In this document: in pieces, positions 1-7,015 of the stretch
How the letters are laid out: each line of letters begins with the position of its first letter
How positions within the stretch are numbered: the first letter of the stretch is position 1
NCBI RefSeq assembly: GCF_005144885.1
Contig: NZ_CP039690.1
Coordinates: 1,736,001 to 1,800,000 of the forward strand
Length of the DNA: 64,000 bases
DNA from: Phreatobacter stygius
GTDB lineage: Bacteria; Pseudomonadota; Alphaproteobacteria; Rhizobiales; Phreatobacteraceae
Reading direction: 5' to 3'
Program-made: the position numbers and the translations under genes
Notes under the pieces: model-generated
Databases searched by the model: none
Told to the model about the DNA's origin: nothing
The model's input: only the letters and a program-made list of their open reading frames with translations

Positions 1-362
1 AGCCCGGAACCTTTCCGTTCTATATCGGGCTGCTGATCACGGCCGCCAGCCTGGGCACGCTGGCCCAGTCGGCGGTCCAGCGCGGCACGCTCGGCCAGGT
101 CTTCCTCACCGCCGGCCAGGTCAAGTCGATCATCCGTTTCGTCCTGCCTTTCGTCGCCTTCGTCGCCGTGTCGGTGTTTCTCGGCCTTTATGTCGCGACC
201 GCGCTCTACATGTTCGGCACGCTCGCCTTGCAGCGCCACTATCGCTGGCCGACCGCGGCGGCCATCGCTCTCGGCCTGCCGCTGTTCCTCTATCTCGTGC
301 TTGAGTGGGCCTTCCAGGTCAGCCTCATGAAAGGGCCTCTCGAGGCCGCTCTCGGACTTTGA
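1..362 (+). CDS. tctB: Tripartite tricarboxylate transporter small membrane subunit (TctB family), C-terminal part
   Basis: The reading frame is open from base 3 and stops at 360-362, so the start lies before the window. The visible 119 residues contain about three hydrophobic segments (near residues 6-25, 43-65 and 78-100 of the visible part). That fits the weakly conserved four-helix TctB/DUF1468 subunit. The main argument is position: it lies 10 bases upstream of a full TctA gene, the usual TctC-TctB-TctA order. It should act in the inner membrane with TctA and a periplasmic TctC binding protein in secondary uptake of a carboxylate. The binding protein that sets specificity is not in the window. 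The family call rests mostly on context. Confidence 0.8.
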   Translation, partial: PGTFPFYIGLLITAASLGTLAQSAVQRGTLGQVFLTAGQVKSIIRFVLPFVAFVAVSVFLGLYVATALYMFGTLALQRHYRWPTAAAIALGLPLFLYLVLEWAFQVSLMKGPLEAALGL

Positions 363-372
363 GGGGCTGGTC

Positions 373-1893
373 ATGGACGGACTGAATGCGCTGATCCACG
401 GTTTCACCGTCGCGCTCACCACCTATCATATTGCGCTGATGATCGCGGGCGTGCTGCTCGGCATCCTGGTCGGCGTGCTGCCGGGCCTTGGCGCGCCCAA
501 CGGCGTCTCGCTGCTCCTGCCGCTGACCTTCACGATGGACCCGGTCGCCGCCATCATCCTGCTCACCTCGATCTATTGGGGCGCGCTGTTCGGCGGTTCG
601 ACCACCTCGATCCTGTTCAACATTCCCGGTGAACCGTCATCGGTCGCCACCACCTTCGACGGCTACCCCATGGCCAAGCGCGGTGAGGCCACCGCGGCGC
701 TCAGCTATGCCTTCCTGTCGGCCGGTTTCGGCGCCCTTCTGGGCATCATCCTGATCACCACGCTGTCGGGTTCGGTCGCCCGCTTCGCCATGCGCTTCTC
801 CTCGCCCGAGTTCTTCGCGGTCTATTTCCTGGCCTTCGCCAGCTTCGTCGGCCTCGGCAACGCCTCGCCCCTGAAGACCATCATCTCGATCGGCATCGGC
901 TTCTCGCTCGCCGCCATGGGCATGGATTCGGTCTCCGGCAGCCTCCGGCTGACCTTCGGCCTCGATCAGCTGATCGCCGGCGTCAGCTTCCTGGTCGCGG
1001 TCATTGGCCTGTTCGGCATCGGCGAGCTGATCGTCACCGTCGAGGAAGGCACCAAGCTCAACGGCATCCGCGCCCGCGTATCGTTGCGCGACGTGCTGCG
1101 CACCGCCGCCACTCTGCCACGCTACTGGGTGGCGCTCATCCGCTCCGGCCTGGTCGGCATCTGGATGGGCATCACGCCGGGCGGGCCGACCGCCGCCTCG
1201 TTCATGAGCTACGGCCTGGCGCGCCGCTTCTCGCCCAACCGCGACAAGCTCGGCACCGGTGAACCGGAAGGCATCATCTCGCCCGAGACCGCCGACCATG
1301 CCGCCGGCACCAGCGCCATGCTGCCGATGCTGGCGCTCGGCGTGCCCGGCTCCGCCACCGCCGCCGTCATGCTCGGCGGCCTGATGATCTGGGGGCTCAA
1401 TCCCGGCCCCATGCTGTTCGTCGAGCGGCCGGACTTCGTCTGGGGCCTGATCGCCTCGATGTATCTCTCCAACATCGTCGCGGTCGTGCTGGTGCTCGCC
1501 ACCGTGCCGGCCTTCGCCGCCATCCTGCGCATTCCCTTCGCCATTGTCGGCCCGGCGATCATCGTCATCTGCTTCGTCGGCGCCTATACGGTGGCGAGCC
1601 GCCCCTTCGATCTCTGGCTGGTGCTGGCTTTCGGCGTCGTCGGTTATCTCTTCAAGAAGCTCGACTATCCGATCGCGCCGCTGGTGCTCGCCATGGTCAT
1701 CGGCGACAAGGCCGAGGATGCCTTCCGCCAGTCGCTGATCATGTCCAAGGGTTCGCTCGCCATCTTCTGGTCGAACCCGCTGGTCGCCACCCTGATGGTC
1801 GTCGGCCTGGTGCTGCTCGCCTGGCCGGTGATCGGCCGCCTCCTCGGCCAGGTCCTGGCGGCACCCCGCCCCGATCCTCAGGCTCCCCGCTGA
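373..1893 (+). CDS. tctA: Tripartite tricarboxylate transporter large permease (TctA family)
   Basis: This 506-residue polytopic protein has the usual TctA length and about 11-12 membrane segments. Two glycine/proline-rich family motifs are visible: GVLPGLGAPNGVSLLLPLTF near residue 36 and GIWMGITPGGPTAASFMSYG near residue 260. The segment GTSAMLPMLALGVPGSATAA near residue 312 repeats the internal pattern typical of the family. The protein is the transport pore of a proton- or sodium-coupled carboxylate importer that works with a periplasmic TctC protein. The gene follows tctB directly. A DapA-superfamily aldolase 99 bases downstream suggests that the imported acid is metabolised by that enzyme, but the substrate cannot be read from the sequence. 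Confidence 0.95.
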   Translation: MDGLNALIHGFTVALTTYHIALMIAGVLLGILVGVLPGLGAPNGVSLLLPLTFTMDPVAAIILLTSIYWGALFGGSTTSILFNIPGEPSSVATTFDGYPMAKRGEATAALSYAFLSAGFGALLGIILITTLSGSVARFAMRFSSPEFFAVYFLAFASFVGLGNASPLKTIISIGIGFSLAAMGMDSVSGSLRLTFGLDQLIAGVSFLVAVIGLFGIGELIVTVEEGTKLNGIRARVSLRDVLRTAATLPRYWVALIRSGLVGIWMGITPGGPTAASFMSYGLARRFSPNRDKLGTGEPEGIISPETADHAAGTSAMLPMLALGVPGSATAAVMLGGLMIWGLNPGPMLFVERPDFVWGLIASMYLSNIVAVVLVLATVPAFAAILRIPFAIVGPAIIVICFVGAYTVASRPFDLWLVLAFGVVGYLFKKLDYPIAPLVLAMVIGDKAEDAFRQSLIMSKGSLAIFWSNPLVATLMVVGLVLLAWPVIGRLLGQVLAAPRPDPQAPR

Positions 1894-1921
1894 GCCCCCA
1901 AGGCTTGTAACCTCCATCGAG

Positions 1922-1976
1922 GACCTGCATCACCGCATCGATGACGATGCGCTCGCGATCGAAGAGACCTGCATCA
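1922..1976. repeat. 11-base direct repeat flanking a small inverted repeat
   Basis: GACCTGCATCA occurs at 1922-1932 and again at 1966-1976. Between the copies is the inverted repeat CGCATCG-atga-CGATGCG (1934-1940 and 1945-1951). The block fills most of the tctA to aldolase spacer and ends 16 bases before the aldolase ATG. It may be an operator or a processing site in the operon mRNA. Function is unknown. Confidence 0.4.
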
Positions 1977-1992
1977 TTGGGAGCAGAAACGC

Positions 1993-2916
1993 ATGTCGGC
2001 CTTCCCCGTCTACAAGGGCGTCCACCCGGTCGCCCCGACCCCCTTCCTCGACAATGGCGATCTCGACCTCGACGGCATGCGCCGCGTCCTCGACTGCATG
2101 ATCGACCAGGGCGTCGACGGCATTTGCGTGCTGGCCAATTATTCCGAGCAATTCGTGCTGACCGATGCCGAACGCGACCAGCTCACCACGCTCTGTCTCG
2201 ACCATGTCGCCGGCCGCGTGCCTGTCATCGTTACGGTCAGCCATTTCTCCACCCGCATCGCCGCCGAGCGAGCCGCCAAGGCCTATAAGGCCGGCGCCAA
2301 AATGCTCATGCTGATGCCGCCCTATCACGGCGCCACCTTGCGCGCCGACGAGACCGGCATGATCGAGCATTTCGCCCGCGTCGCCGAGGCAGCCCCGATC
2401 CCGCTCATGCTGCAGGACGCACCGCTCTCCGGCGTCGCGCTGCCGGTGCCCGCGCTGGTCCGGATCGCGAAGGCTGTGCCGGCGGTGTGCTATTTCAAGA
2501 TCGAGACGGCGGGCGCCGCCGCCAAGCTCCGCGGCCTGATCGACCAGGGCGGCGCGGCCATTGTCGGGCCCTGGGACGGCGAGGAATCGATCACCCTGAT
2601 GGCCGATCTCGATGCCGGCGCCACCGCCACCATGTCGAGCGCCTTGCTGCCCGACCTGATCAGGCCGGTGGTCGAACATCACGCCGCCGGCCGGCGTGCG
2701 GAAGCGGCCGCCCACTATGCCCGCATCCTGCCGCTGATCAATTACGAGAACCGGCAATGCGGCCTGCGCGCCACCAAGACGGTGATGCAGGCCGGCAAGG
2801 TCATCGTGTCGGACCATGTCCGCCACCCGCTCGACGCGCTGCATCCGGCGACCAGGGCGGGGCTGCTGGAGCTCGCCCGCGAGGCCAACCCGCTGGCGCT
2901 GCGCTGGGGGCATTGA
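1993..2916 (+). CDS. DapA-superfamily class I aldolase / dehydratase
   Basis: This 307-residue (beta/alpha)8 protein belongs to the dihydrodipicolinate synthase / N-acetylneuraminate lyase superfamily. The N-terminal KGVHPVAPTPFLDNGDLDLD segment is typical. The Schiff-base lysine is probably K169 in CYFKIET, and MPPYHG near residue 109 carries the conserved tyrosine region. The usual GTTGE pyruvate-binding motif is replaced by ANYSEQF (about residue 48), which argues against lysine-pathway DapA and for a catabolic keto-acid or sugar-acid aldolase or dehydratase. The ATG at 1993 sits behind GGGAGCAG. Position after tctBA suggests that it acts on a compound derived from the imported carboxylate. 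The exact reaction is unknown. Confidence 0.85.
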   Translation: MSAFPVYKGVHPVAPTPFLDNGDLDLDGMRRVLDCMIDQGVDGICVLANYSEQFVLTDAERDQLTTLCLDHVAGRVPVIVTVSHFSTRIAAERAAKAYKAGAKMLMLMPPYHGATLRADETGMIEHFARVAEAAPIPLMLQDAPLSGVALPVPALVRIAKAVPAVCYFKIETAGAAAKLRGLIDQGGAAIVGPWDGEESITLMADLDAGATATMSSALLPDLIRPVVEHHAAGRRAEAAAHYARILPLINYENRQCGLRATKTVMQAGKVIVSDHVRHPLDALHPATRAGLLELAREANPLALRWGH

Positions 2917-3002
2917 GCTTAGGCGGCCGGCTCGCCATGCGGCCGAAGCCGATCTCGAAGCTAAAAACTGAACGGAGACGGTTGGCTCAGCTGGGCCTCG
3001 AA

Positions 3003-3020
3003 GGGCGGCCCTGTCCGCCC
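3003..3020. terminator. Short GC hairpin between convergent genes
   Basis: GGGCGG (3003-3008) and CCGCCC (3015-3020) form a perfect six-base stem with a six-base loop. It lies between the aldolase (plus, ends 2916) and a minus-strand gene ending at 3049. There is no T-tract, so intrinsic termination is uncertain. Confidence 0.35.
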
Positions 3021-3048
3021 GACACCGGCGACCCGTCGCGCCAAGCCG

Positions 3049-3303
3049 TCACCGGCCGGCCATTTCGTCCAGGTGGTGTTCGGCGGCGAGCAGGGATCTG
3101 ACCTGATCGGTTGCGGCTTTGACATCGGCGGAATTGCCGGTGCTCGCCGCCTGCATCAGGTCTTCGCGCGCCGCATCGAGCAACGCATTGCGGCTCGCGG
3201 TGGCAAAATGCGTCCGCAAATAATCGGCGGCTTCGCGCAAGGTCGTCAGCTGCCTGCCGGCGCCGAGCGTGACCGGCTTCGATAACTTGTCATCCCATGC
3301 CAT
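3049..3303 (-). CDS. Small DUF982-like hypothetical protein
   Basis: This 84-residue soluble protein reads MAWDDKLSKPVTLGAG, then TTLREAADYLRTHF, then a helical second half with LLDAARED and VRSLLAAE. A short strand pair (KPV plus a glycine-rich turn) followed by an AA.YL helix resembles the DUF982 family, common as small orphan proteins in Rhizobiales. Function is unknown. The gene stands alone on the minus strand with its ATG at 3301-3303. The family assignment is from memory of the pattern and is tentative; the coding call rests on G/C-ending codons and lack of a better frame. Confidence 0.6.
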   Translation of the reverse strand: MAWDDKLSKPVTLGAGRQLTTLREAADYLRTHFATASRNALLDAAREDLMQAASTGNSADVKAATDQVRSLLAAEHHLDEMAGR

Positions 3304-3446
3304 GACACAACTCCAGCTTGGGTGCTGCGATAACGAGGCGGAACGCCATCGGTTCCCGGCGGCGAAACAAAATACCCAAGGGCATTCTCGGCCACCCTTT
3401 TGAAGAGAGTCGTGACTTCCGGCCGCAAATTGCCCTTAAATGGCCG

Positions 3447-3647
3447 ATGAGCCTGAGAAGCCGTCAGATTGCGGCGAGGATCGCGGGCGCGATCGGCACC
3501 GCTGGTGCCTTGACCAGCGGCGCGGGTTTTCTGTTGTCGGCGGTCGACCTGACGGCGCCCGGCCTGGAATTGGCGGCGCGCCTCTATTTCGGCGGCCTCA
3601 CGGTCGCGGTCTTGTGCTTCAGCGCCAAACCCTTGCTGCGGGGCTGA
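3447..3647 (+). CDS. Small two-helix membrane protein, hypothetical
   Basis: Starting at the ATG at 3447 the frame gives 66 residues: a basic N-terminus (MSLRSRQIAARIAG), a hydrophobic stretch AIGTAGALTSGAGFLLSAV, a short loop, then a second hydrophobic stretch LYFGGLTVAVLCFSAKPLL. The open frame extends upstream to 3318, but that part is charged and unlike the rest, so the shorter start is preferred. It could be a small inner-membrane protein. I do not recognise a family and no partner gene is evident. Confidence 0.4.
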   Translation: MSLRSRQIAARIAGAIGTAGALTSGAGFLLSAVDLTAPGLELAARLYFGGLTVAVLCFSAKPLLRG

Positions 3648-3727
3648 CCGGTTCCCGCCCGCAACGCCCCGAAGGAACCGGAACCGCAAGGCGTGTTGAC
3701 GGGCCGGTGGACGGCCTTGGCCATGGC

Positions 3728-3767
3728 GCATCGCCGGACAGCGTGTCGATCATGGCCAGCCGTTTGA
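3728..3767 (-). pseudogene. Relic of an acyl-CoA dehydrogenase C-terminus
   Basis: This 40-base stretch matches 5811-5850, inside the intact minus-strand acyl-CoA dehydrogenase gene, at 37 of 40 positions in the same orientation. Translated on the minus strand it reads KRLAMIDTLSGDA against KRLTMIDTLFGDA in the intact gene. Similarity fades on both sides (GYSV against GHYF upstream) and no larger open frame is preserved. It looks like the surviving fragment of a duplicated or lost acyl-CoA dehydrogenase gene. Confidence 0.6.
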
Positions 3768-3814
3768 CAGAGTAGCCAGGCGCGCGCGGCACGGCCCCTT
3801 GCAAGGACACCCTT

Positions 3815-3850
3815 CTCGCAATACCTAGGGATTGACCTAAGTATTGCGAG
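3815..3850. promoter_or_regulatory. Large inverted repeat, probable ArsR-family operator/promoter
   Basis: CTCGCAATACCTAGG (3815-3829) and CCTAAGTATTGCGAG (3836-3850) form a 15-base inverted repeat with one mismatch around a six-base centre. It lies about 100 bases upstream of the ArsR-type gene at 3947. TTGACC at 3832-3837 could serve as a -35 element inside the repeat, so binding there would block transcription. Autoregulation by the downstream ArsR protein is the simplest reading. Confidence 0.65.
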
Positions 3851-3946
3851 GCCGTAGAAGCCCCGCGAACCCGCGGGGAGATCTGCCATGCCGCAACCAC
3901 CGATGTTCAGTCTCATGGCGCCTGTCGGCTCTCGGGACGGCCGGCG

Positions 3947-4324
3947 ATGACCCCCGCGCCGGCGAGCGCGGGACCTGCACAGGCGCCGCCCGCGGCGCCA
4001 GCCATGGACGGCATCTTCCGCGCCCTGTCCGACCCGACCCGCCGCAACGTCCTGGAGCGGCTGAGCCAGAAACAGGCCTCGGTGAGCGAGCTCGCCGCGC
4101 TCTATCGCATGGCGCTGCCGTCCTTTCTCGAACATCTGAAAGTGCTCGAGGGCTGCGGCCTGGTCCAGTCGCACAAGACCGGCCGGGTCCGCACCTACCA
4201 GCTCGCGCCCGACCGGCTGAAGCTCGCCGAGGACTGGCTGGGCCTGCAAAGGACGCTCTGGGAGCGCCGCCTCGACCGTCTCGACAGCTATCTCCTGACC
4301 CTGAAAGAGGAACGATCCGAATGA
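3947..4324 (+). CDS. ArsR/SmtB-family winged-helix transcriptional regulator
   Basis: This 125-residue protein has a disordered Ala/Pro-rich N-terminus (residues 1-19) followed by [20 protein letters not shown], the classic opening of the ArsR fold. The recognition-helix region is [20 protein letters not shown], then [20 protein letters not shown] as the wing. No cysteine metal-binding CxC motif is present, so it belongs to the metal-independent group that travels with SRPBCC proteins. A second in-frame ATG at 4004 would start exactly at the domain. The stop overlaps the next start (ATGA), and the palindrome at 3815-3850 is its likely operator. Confidence 0.9.
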   Translation: MTPAPASAGPAQAPPAAPAMDGIFRALSDPTRRNVLERLSQKQASVSELAALYRMALPSFLEHLKVLEGCGLVQSHKTGRVRTYQLAPDRLKLAEDWLGLQRTLWERRLDRLDSYLLTLKEERSE

Positions 4325-4800
4325 CATCCCCGCTGGCCGCGCACGACCCCAGGCTCGACCTGGTTCTCCAGCGCGACGTCGACGTGCCTGTCGATCTCGT
4401 CTGGAAGGCCTGGACGACACCCGCTCAAATCCGCCAATGGTTCGTTCCCAAGCCCTGGACCATCACGGCCTGCGAGATCGACCTGCGTCCCGGCGGCGTC
4501 TTCAGCACCGTGATGCGCTCGCCCGAGGGCCAGGAATTCCCCAATATCGGCTGTTATCTGGACGTGGTCGTGAACCGGCGGCTGATCTGGACCGATGCGT
4601 TGCTGCCCGGCTATCGGCCCTCGCCCAAGCCGTTCTTCACCGGCGCGCTCGAATTGGCGCCGGCCGGGTCCGGCACCCGTTACACCGCGACCGCCATCCA
4701 CGGCGACGAGGCCGCGCGCAAGACCCACGAGGAGATGGGCTTCCACAACGGCTGGGCAACCGTGCTCGATCAGCTCGTCGCCTTCATCAAGGCGTCCTGA
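4321..4800 (+). CDS. SRPBCC / AHSA1-like domain protein
   Basis: This 159-residue single-domain protein of the START/Bet v1-like AHSA1 group shows [20 protein letters not shown] near residues 20-40, then WFVPKPWTI and [11 protein letters not shown], and ends in a long C-terminal helix ([15 protein letters not shown]). Members hold small hydrophobic ligands in a cavity; the ligand here is unknown. Its ATG overlaps the stop of the ArsR gene by four bases, so the two are translationally coupled. ArsR-SRPBCC pairs are common in proteobacteria and actinobacteria and probably form ligand-responsive modules. Confidence 0.9.
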   Translation: MTSPLAAHDPRLDLVLQRDVDVPVDLVWKAWTTPAQIRQWFVPKPWTITACEIDLRPGGVFSTVMRSPEGQEFPNIGCYLDVVVNRRLIWTDALLPGYRPSPKPFFTGALELAPAGSGTRYTATAIHGDEAARKTHEEMGFHNGWATVLDQLVAFIKAS

Positions 4801-4845
4801 CCGGCTGCCGACGGCGCCTGCGCCCCCTATCAAGGACATCCCATC

Positions 4846-5514
4846 ATGACCCGAGACCATCAGGCGGCCGACCGCGCGCTGCTGCGCGCCGGCCTCGCCG
4901 CCGGCGCCATTTTTTTCACTGTCCCCACCATCGAAATTTTCATCCGTCCCGGCTTCGACCTCGCCCGCCATGCGATCAGCATGCTGAGCCTTGGCGAAAG
5001 GGGCTGGCTGATGACCGCGACCTTCATCGTGACAGGCCTGCTCACCATTCTCTCGGCCATCGGCATGCGGCGCATCCTGGTCGGCGACCGGCTGGGAACC
5101 TGGGGCGCCGGGCTTATCGGGGTTTATGGCGCCGGCATGGTCGCCGCCGGCCTCTTTCCGGCGCAGGCCGGCATGGGTTTTCCGCCGGGCACACCCGACG
5201 ACCTGATGCCTGACATGACCACCCCGGTCGCCATCCTGCACGGCCTCGCCTTCATGGTCGGCTTTGCCGCGCTGATCGCGGCCTGCTTTGTCTTCGCCCG
5301 CCGGTTCGTGAAGATCGATGCCAGGGGCTGGGCGACCTTTTCGGCAGCGGCCGGCGTGGCGATCCCGCTGTTCATCATCATCGGCATGAGCGGCATCGTC
5401 GCTGCCGGCATCGCCATCTATTTTGGCGGCATGCTCGCCTGGTGCTGGCTGGCGGCGATCGTGCTGCGCCTGTCGCAGGAGAACCAGGGGATTTCGGCCC
5501 TGCGTGCCGGATGA
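4846..5514 (+). CDS. DUF998-family integral membrane protein
   Basis: This 222-residue protein has about six membrane helices, with AGLAAGAIFFTVPTIEIF first. The segment RPGFDLARHAISMLSLGERG between helices 1 and 2 is the characteristic DUF998 signature (H.IS.L..G..GW). The loop FPPGTPDDLMPDMTTPVAI around residues 111-130 faces the same side. Function is unknown. It lies 45 bases after the SRPBCC gene and is likely the third member of the ArsR-controlled operon, which would make the operon a membrane-stress or lipid-related response module; that is inference only. Confidence 0.85.
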   Translation: MTRDHQAADRALLRAGLAAGAIFFTVPTIEIFIRPGFDLARHAISMLSLGERGWLMTATFIVTGLLTILSAIGMRRILVGDRLGTWGAGLIGVYGAGMVAAGLFPAQAGMGFPPGTPDDLMPDMTTPVAILHGLAFMVGFAALIAACFVFARRFVKIDARGWATFSAAAGVAIPLFIIIGMSGIVAAGIAIYFGGMLAWCWLAAIVLRLSQENQGISALRAG

Positions 5515-5531
5515 CGGGCAGGGAACAAAAA

Positions 5532-5567
5532 GCTCTGATGAATCAACCCTGTCCCAGAGGGATGGGG
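5532..5567 (+). repeat. Dispersed CTGATGAATCAA element, copy 1
   Basis: GCTCTGATGAATCAACCC is followed by an imperfect GTCCC..GGGAT hairpin. Related copies lie at 5684-5743 and 22767-22802 on the other strand. All three sit between convergent genes, which suggests a terminator-like or REP-like role. Confidence 0.5.
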
Positions 5568-5683
5568 TGCCGGCTGAGCCGGCGGGCAAGGGGCGCAAGC
5601 GCTCGGAACTGATGCCGCCGCTCGTCGAGCATACCGCCAGGCTCGGAGATGGACGTCGCCTCACCCGGCAGCTGACGCTGCCA

Positions 5684-5743
5684 CCCTCTCCCTCAAGCGC
5701 GAAAGCGAAGCTTTCGTCGCGGGGGAGAGGGTTGATTCAGTGC
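5684..5743 (-). repeat. Dispersed CTGAATCAACCCTCTCCC element, copy 2, with long hairpin
   Basis: CCCTCTCCC (5684-5692) pairs with GGGAGAGGG (5723-5731). Inside is a second stem, CGCGAAAGC against GCTTTCGtCGCG around GAA. Beyond the right arm is TTGATTCAG, the reverse complement of the tail in copy 1. The long stem between two convergent genes could stop transcription from both sides. Confidence 0.55.
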
Positions 5744-5758
5744 CGCCCTTGGCGCCCC

Positions 5759-6907
5759 TCAGGCCGCGACCAGCCGGCCGAAATCGGCGACCTTGGCGAG
5801 GTGGTGGTCGGCATCGCCGAACAGCGTGTCGATCATGGTCAGCCGCTTGAAGTAATGGCCGGCCTTGTACTCCATGGTCATGCCGATGCCGCCATGGAGC
5901 TGGATCGCGCCCTGGCCGATGATCTTGGCGGAACGGCCGATCTGCACCTTGGCTGCCGACGCCATGGCCTGGCGTTCCACCGCATCGGTTTCGCCGCTGG
6001 TCATGGCCGCCAGCATGGCCATGGAGCGGGCCTGTTCAAGCGCCACGAACATTTCCGCCGCGCGGTGCTGCAGCGACTGGAAGGCGCCGATATTGACGCC
6101 GAACTGCTTGCGGGTCTTGAGGTAGTCGACGGTCAGCGTCTGCAACTCATCCATCGCACCGACAGCTTCGGCGGCAAGCGCCGCGATCGCTTCGTCGGCC
6201 ACCCGCTCGACCACGGCAAGCCCGCCTTCGGGATCGCCGATGACGCCGTCGGCGTCCACGCGCACGCCCGAGAGCGTGATCTCGGCGGCATGGGTGCCGT
6301 CCTGGGTCGCCGTGTCGCGCCGGGTCAGGCCGGCGGCATTGGCCGGCACCAGGAACAGGCCGATGCCGCCCTTGTCACGCCTGGCGCCCGCTGTCCGGGC
6401 GGTGACGATGACATGGTCGGCGGTTCCGCCATTGATCACCACGGCCTTCTCGCCGTCGAGTACGAAGGACGAGCCATCCTTTTTCGCGGTGGTCGAGACA
6501 TCGAACAGGTCGTAGCGGGAATGCCGCTCGGTGGTGCCGAGCGCCAGCGTCCGCGAGCCGTCGACCACGGCCGGGATATGGGCGGCCTTCTGCTCCGCCG
6601 AACCGGCATGGCGCAAGACGCCGCCGCCCAGCACGACGGTGGCGAGATAGGGTTCCAGCACCAGCGATTTGCCGAGCGCTTCCATCACCAGCATGGTCTC
6701 GACCGCGCCGCCGCCGAAACCGCCATCGTCTTCGGCGAAGGGCAGGCCCAGCAGGCCGAGCTCGGCGAATTTCGCCCAGATCTCGGGGCTGTAGCCGCCG
6801 GCCAAGGCTGCGTATTTCTTGCGCGTCTCGAAGTCGTAGGTATCGGCCAGCAGGCCGTCGACCGAGTCCTTCAAGAGGCGCTGTTCTTCCGTCAGATCGA
6901 AATCCAT
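5759..6907 (-). CDS. Acyl-CoA dehydrogenase, small subunit (PimD-like)
   Basis: This 382-residue FAD enzyme oxidises an acyl-CoA to the 2-enoyl-CoA. The N-terminal MDFDLTEEQRLLKDSVDGLL helix fixes the start at 6907. The middle domain includes FAEDDGGFGGGAVETM near residue 53, and the C-terminal helical domain includes LQHRAAEMFVALEQARSM and GAIQLHGGIGMTMEY. The overall pattern matches proteins annotated as pimeloyl-CoA dehydrogenase small subunit in Bradyrhizobium and Rhodopseudomonas. The larger partner gene is next upstream on the same strand, 108 bases away. Other pim genes (ligase, thiolase, bifunctional hydratase) are not adjacent, so the real substrate could be another dicarboxylyl- or alicyclic acyl-CoA. 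Confidence 0.88.
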   Translation of the reverse strand: MDFDLTEEQRLLKDSVDGLLADTYDFETRKKYAALAGGYSPEIWAKFAELGLLGLPFAEDDGGFGGGAVETMLVMEALGKSLVLEPYLATVVLGGGVLRHAGSAEQKAAHIPAVVDGSRTLALGTTERHSRYDLFDVSTTAKKDGSSFVLDGEKAVVINGGTADHVIVTARTAGARRDKGGIGLFLVPANAAGLTRRDTATQDGTHAAEITLSGVRVDADGVIGDPEGGLAVVERVADEAIAALAAEAVGAMDELQTLTVDYLKTRKQFGVNIGAFQSLQHRAAEMFVALEQARSMAMLAAMTSGETDAVERQAMASAAKVQIGRSAKIIGQGAIQLHGGIGMTMEYKAGHYFKRLTMIDTLFGDADHHLAKVADFGRLVAA

Positions 6908-7015
6908 GTCTTGCGATCCTGTTGCCCATGACGGGGCTGATGTCGGGTGATCGGCGAGGAGGCTTCGTGCCGCGGCCGGCCTGGCCCGCCGCGACCGACC
7001 CATCCTGTCAGGCGG

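Noticed and set aside
637-1917. 426-codon open frame on the minus strand inside tctA
   Set aside because: Antisense shadow of a GC-rich gene; its product is low-complexity (Asp/Gly/Arg/His-rich) with no domain, and tctA is certain.
5423-6931. 502-codon plus-strand frame over the acyl-CoA dehydrogenase small subunit
   Set aside because: Opposite strand of a clear enzyme gene; composition typical of shadow frames and no motifs.
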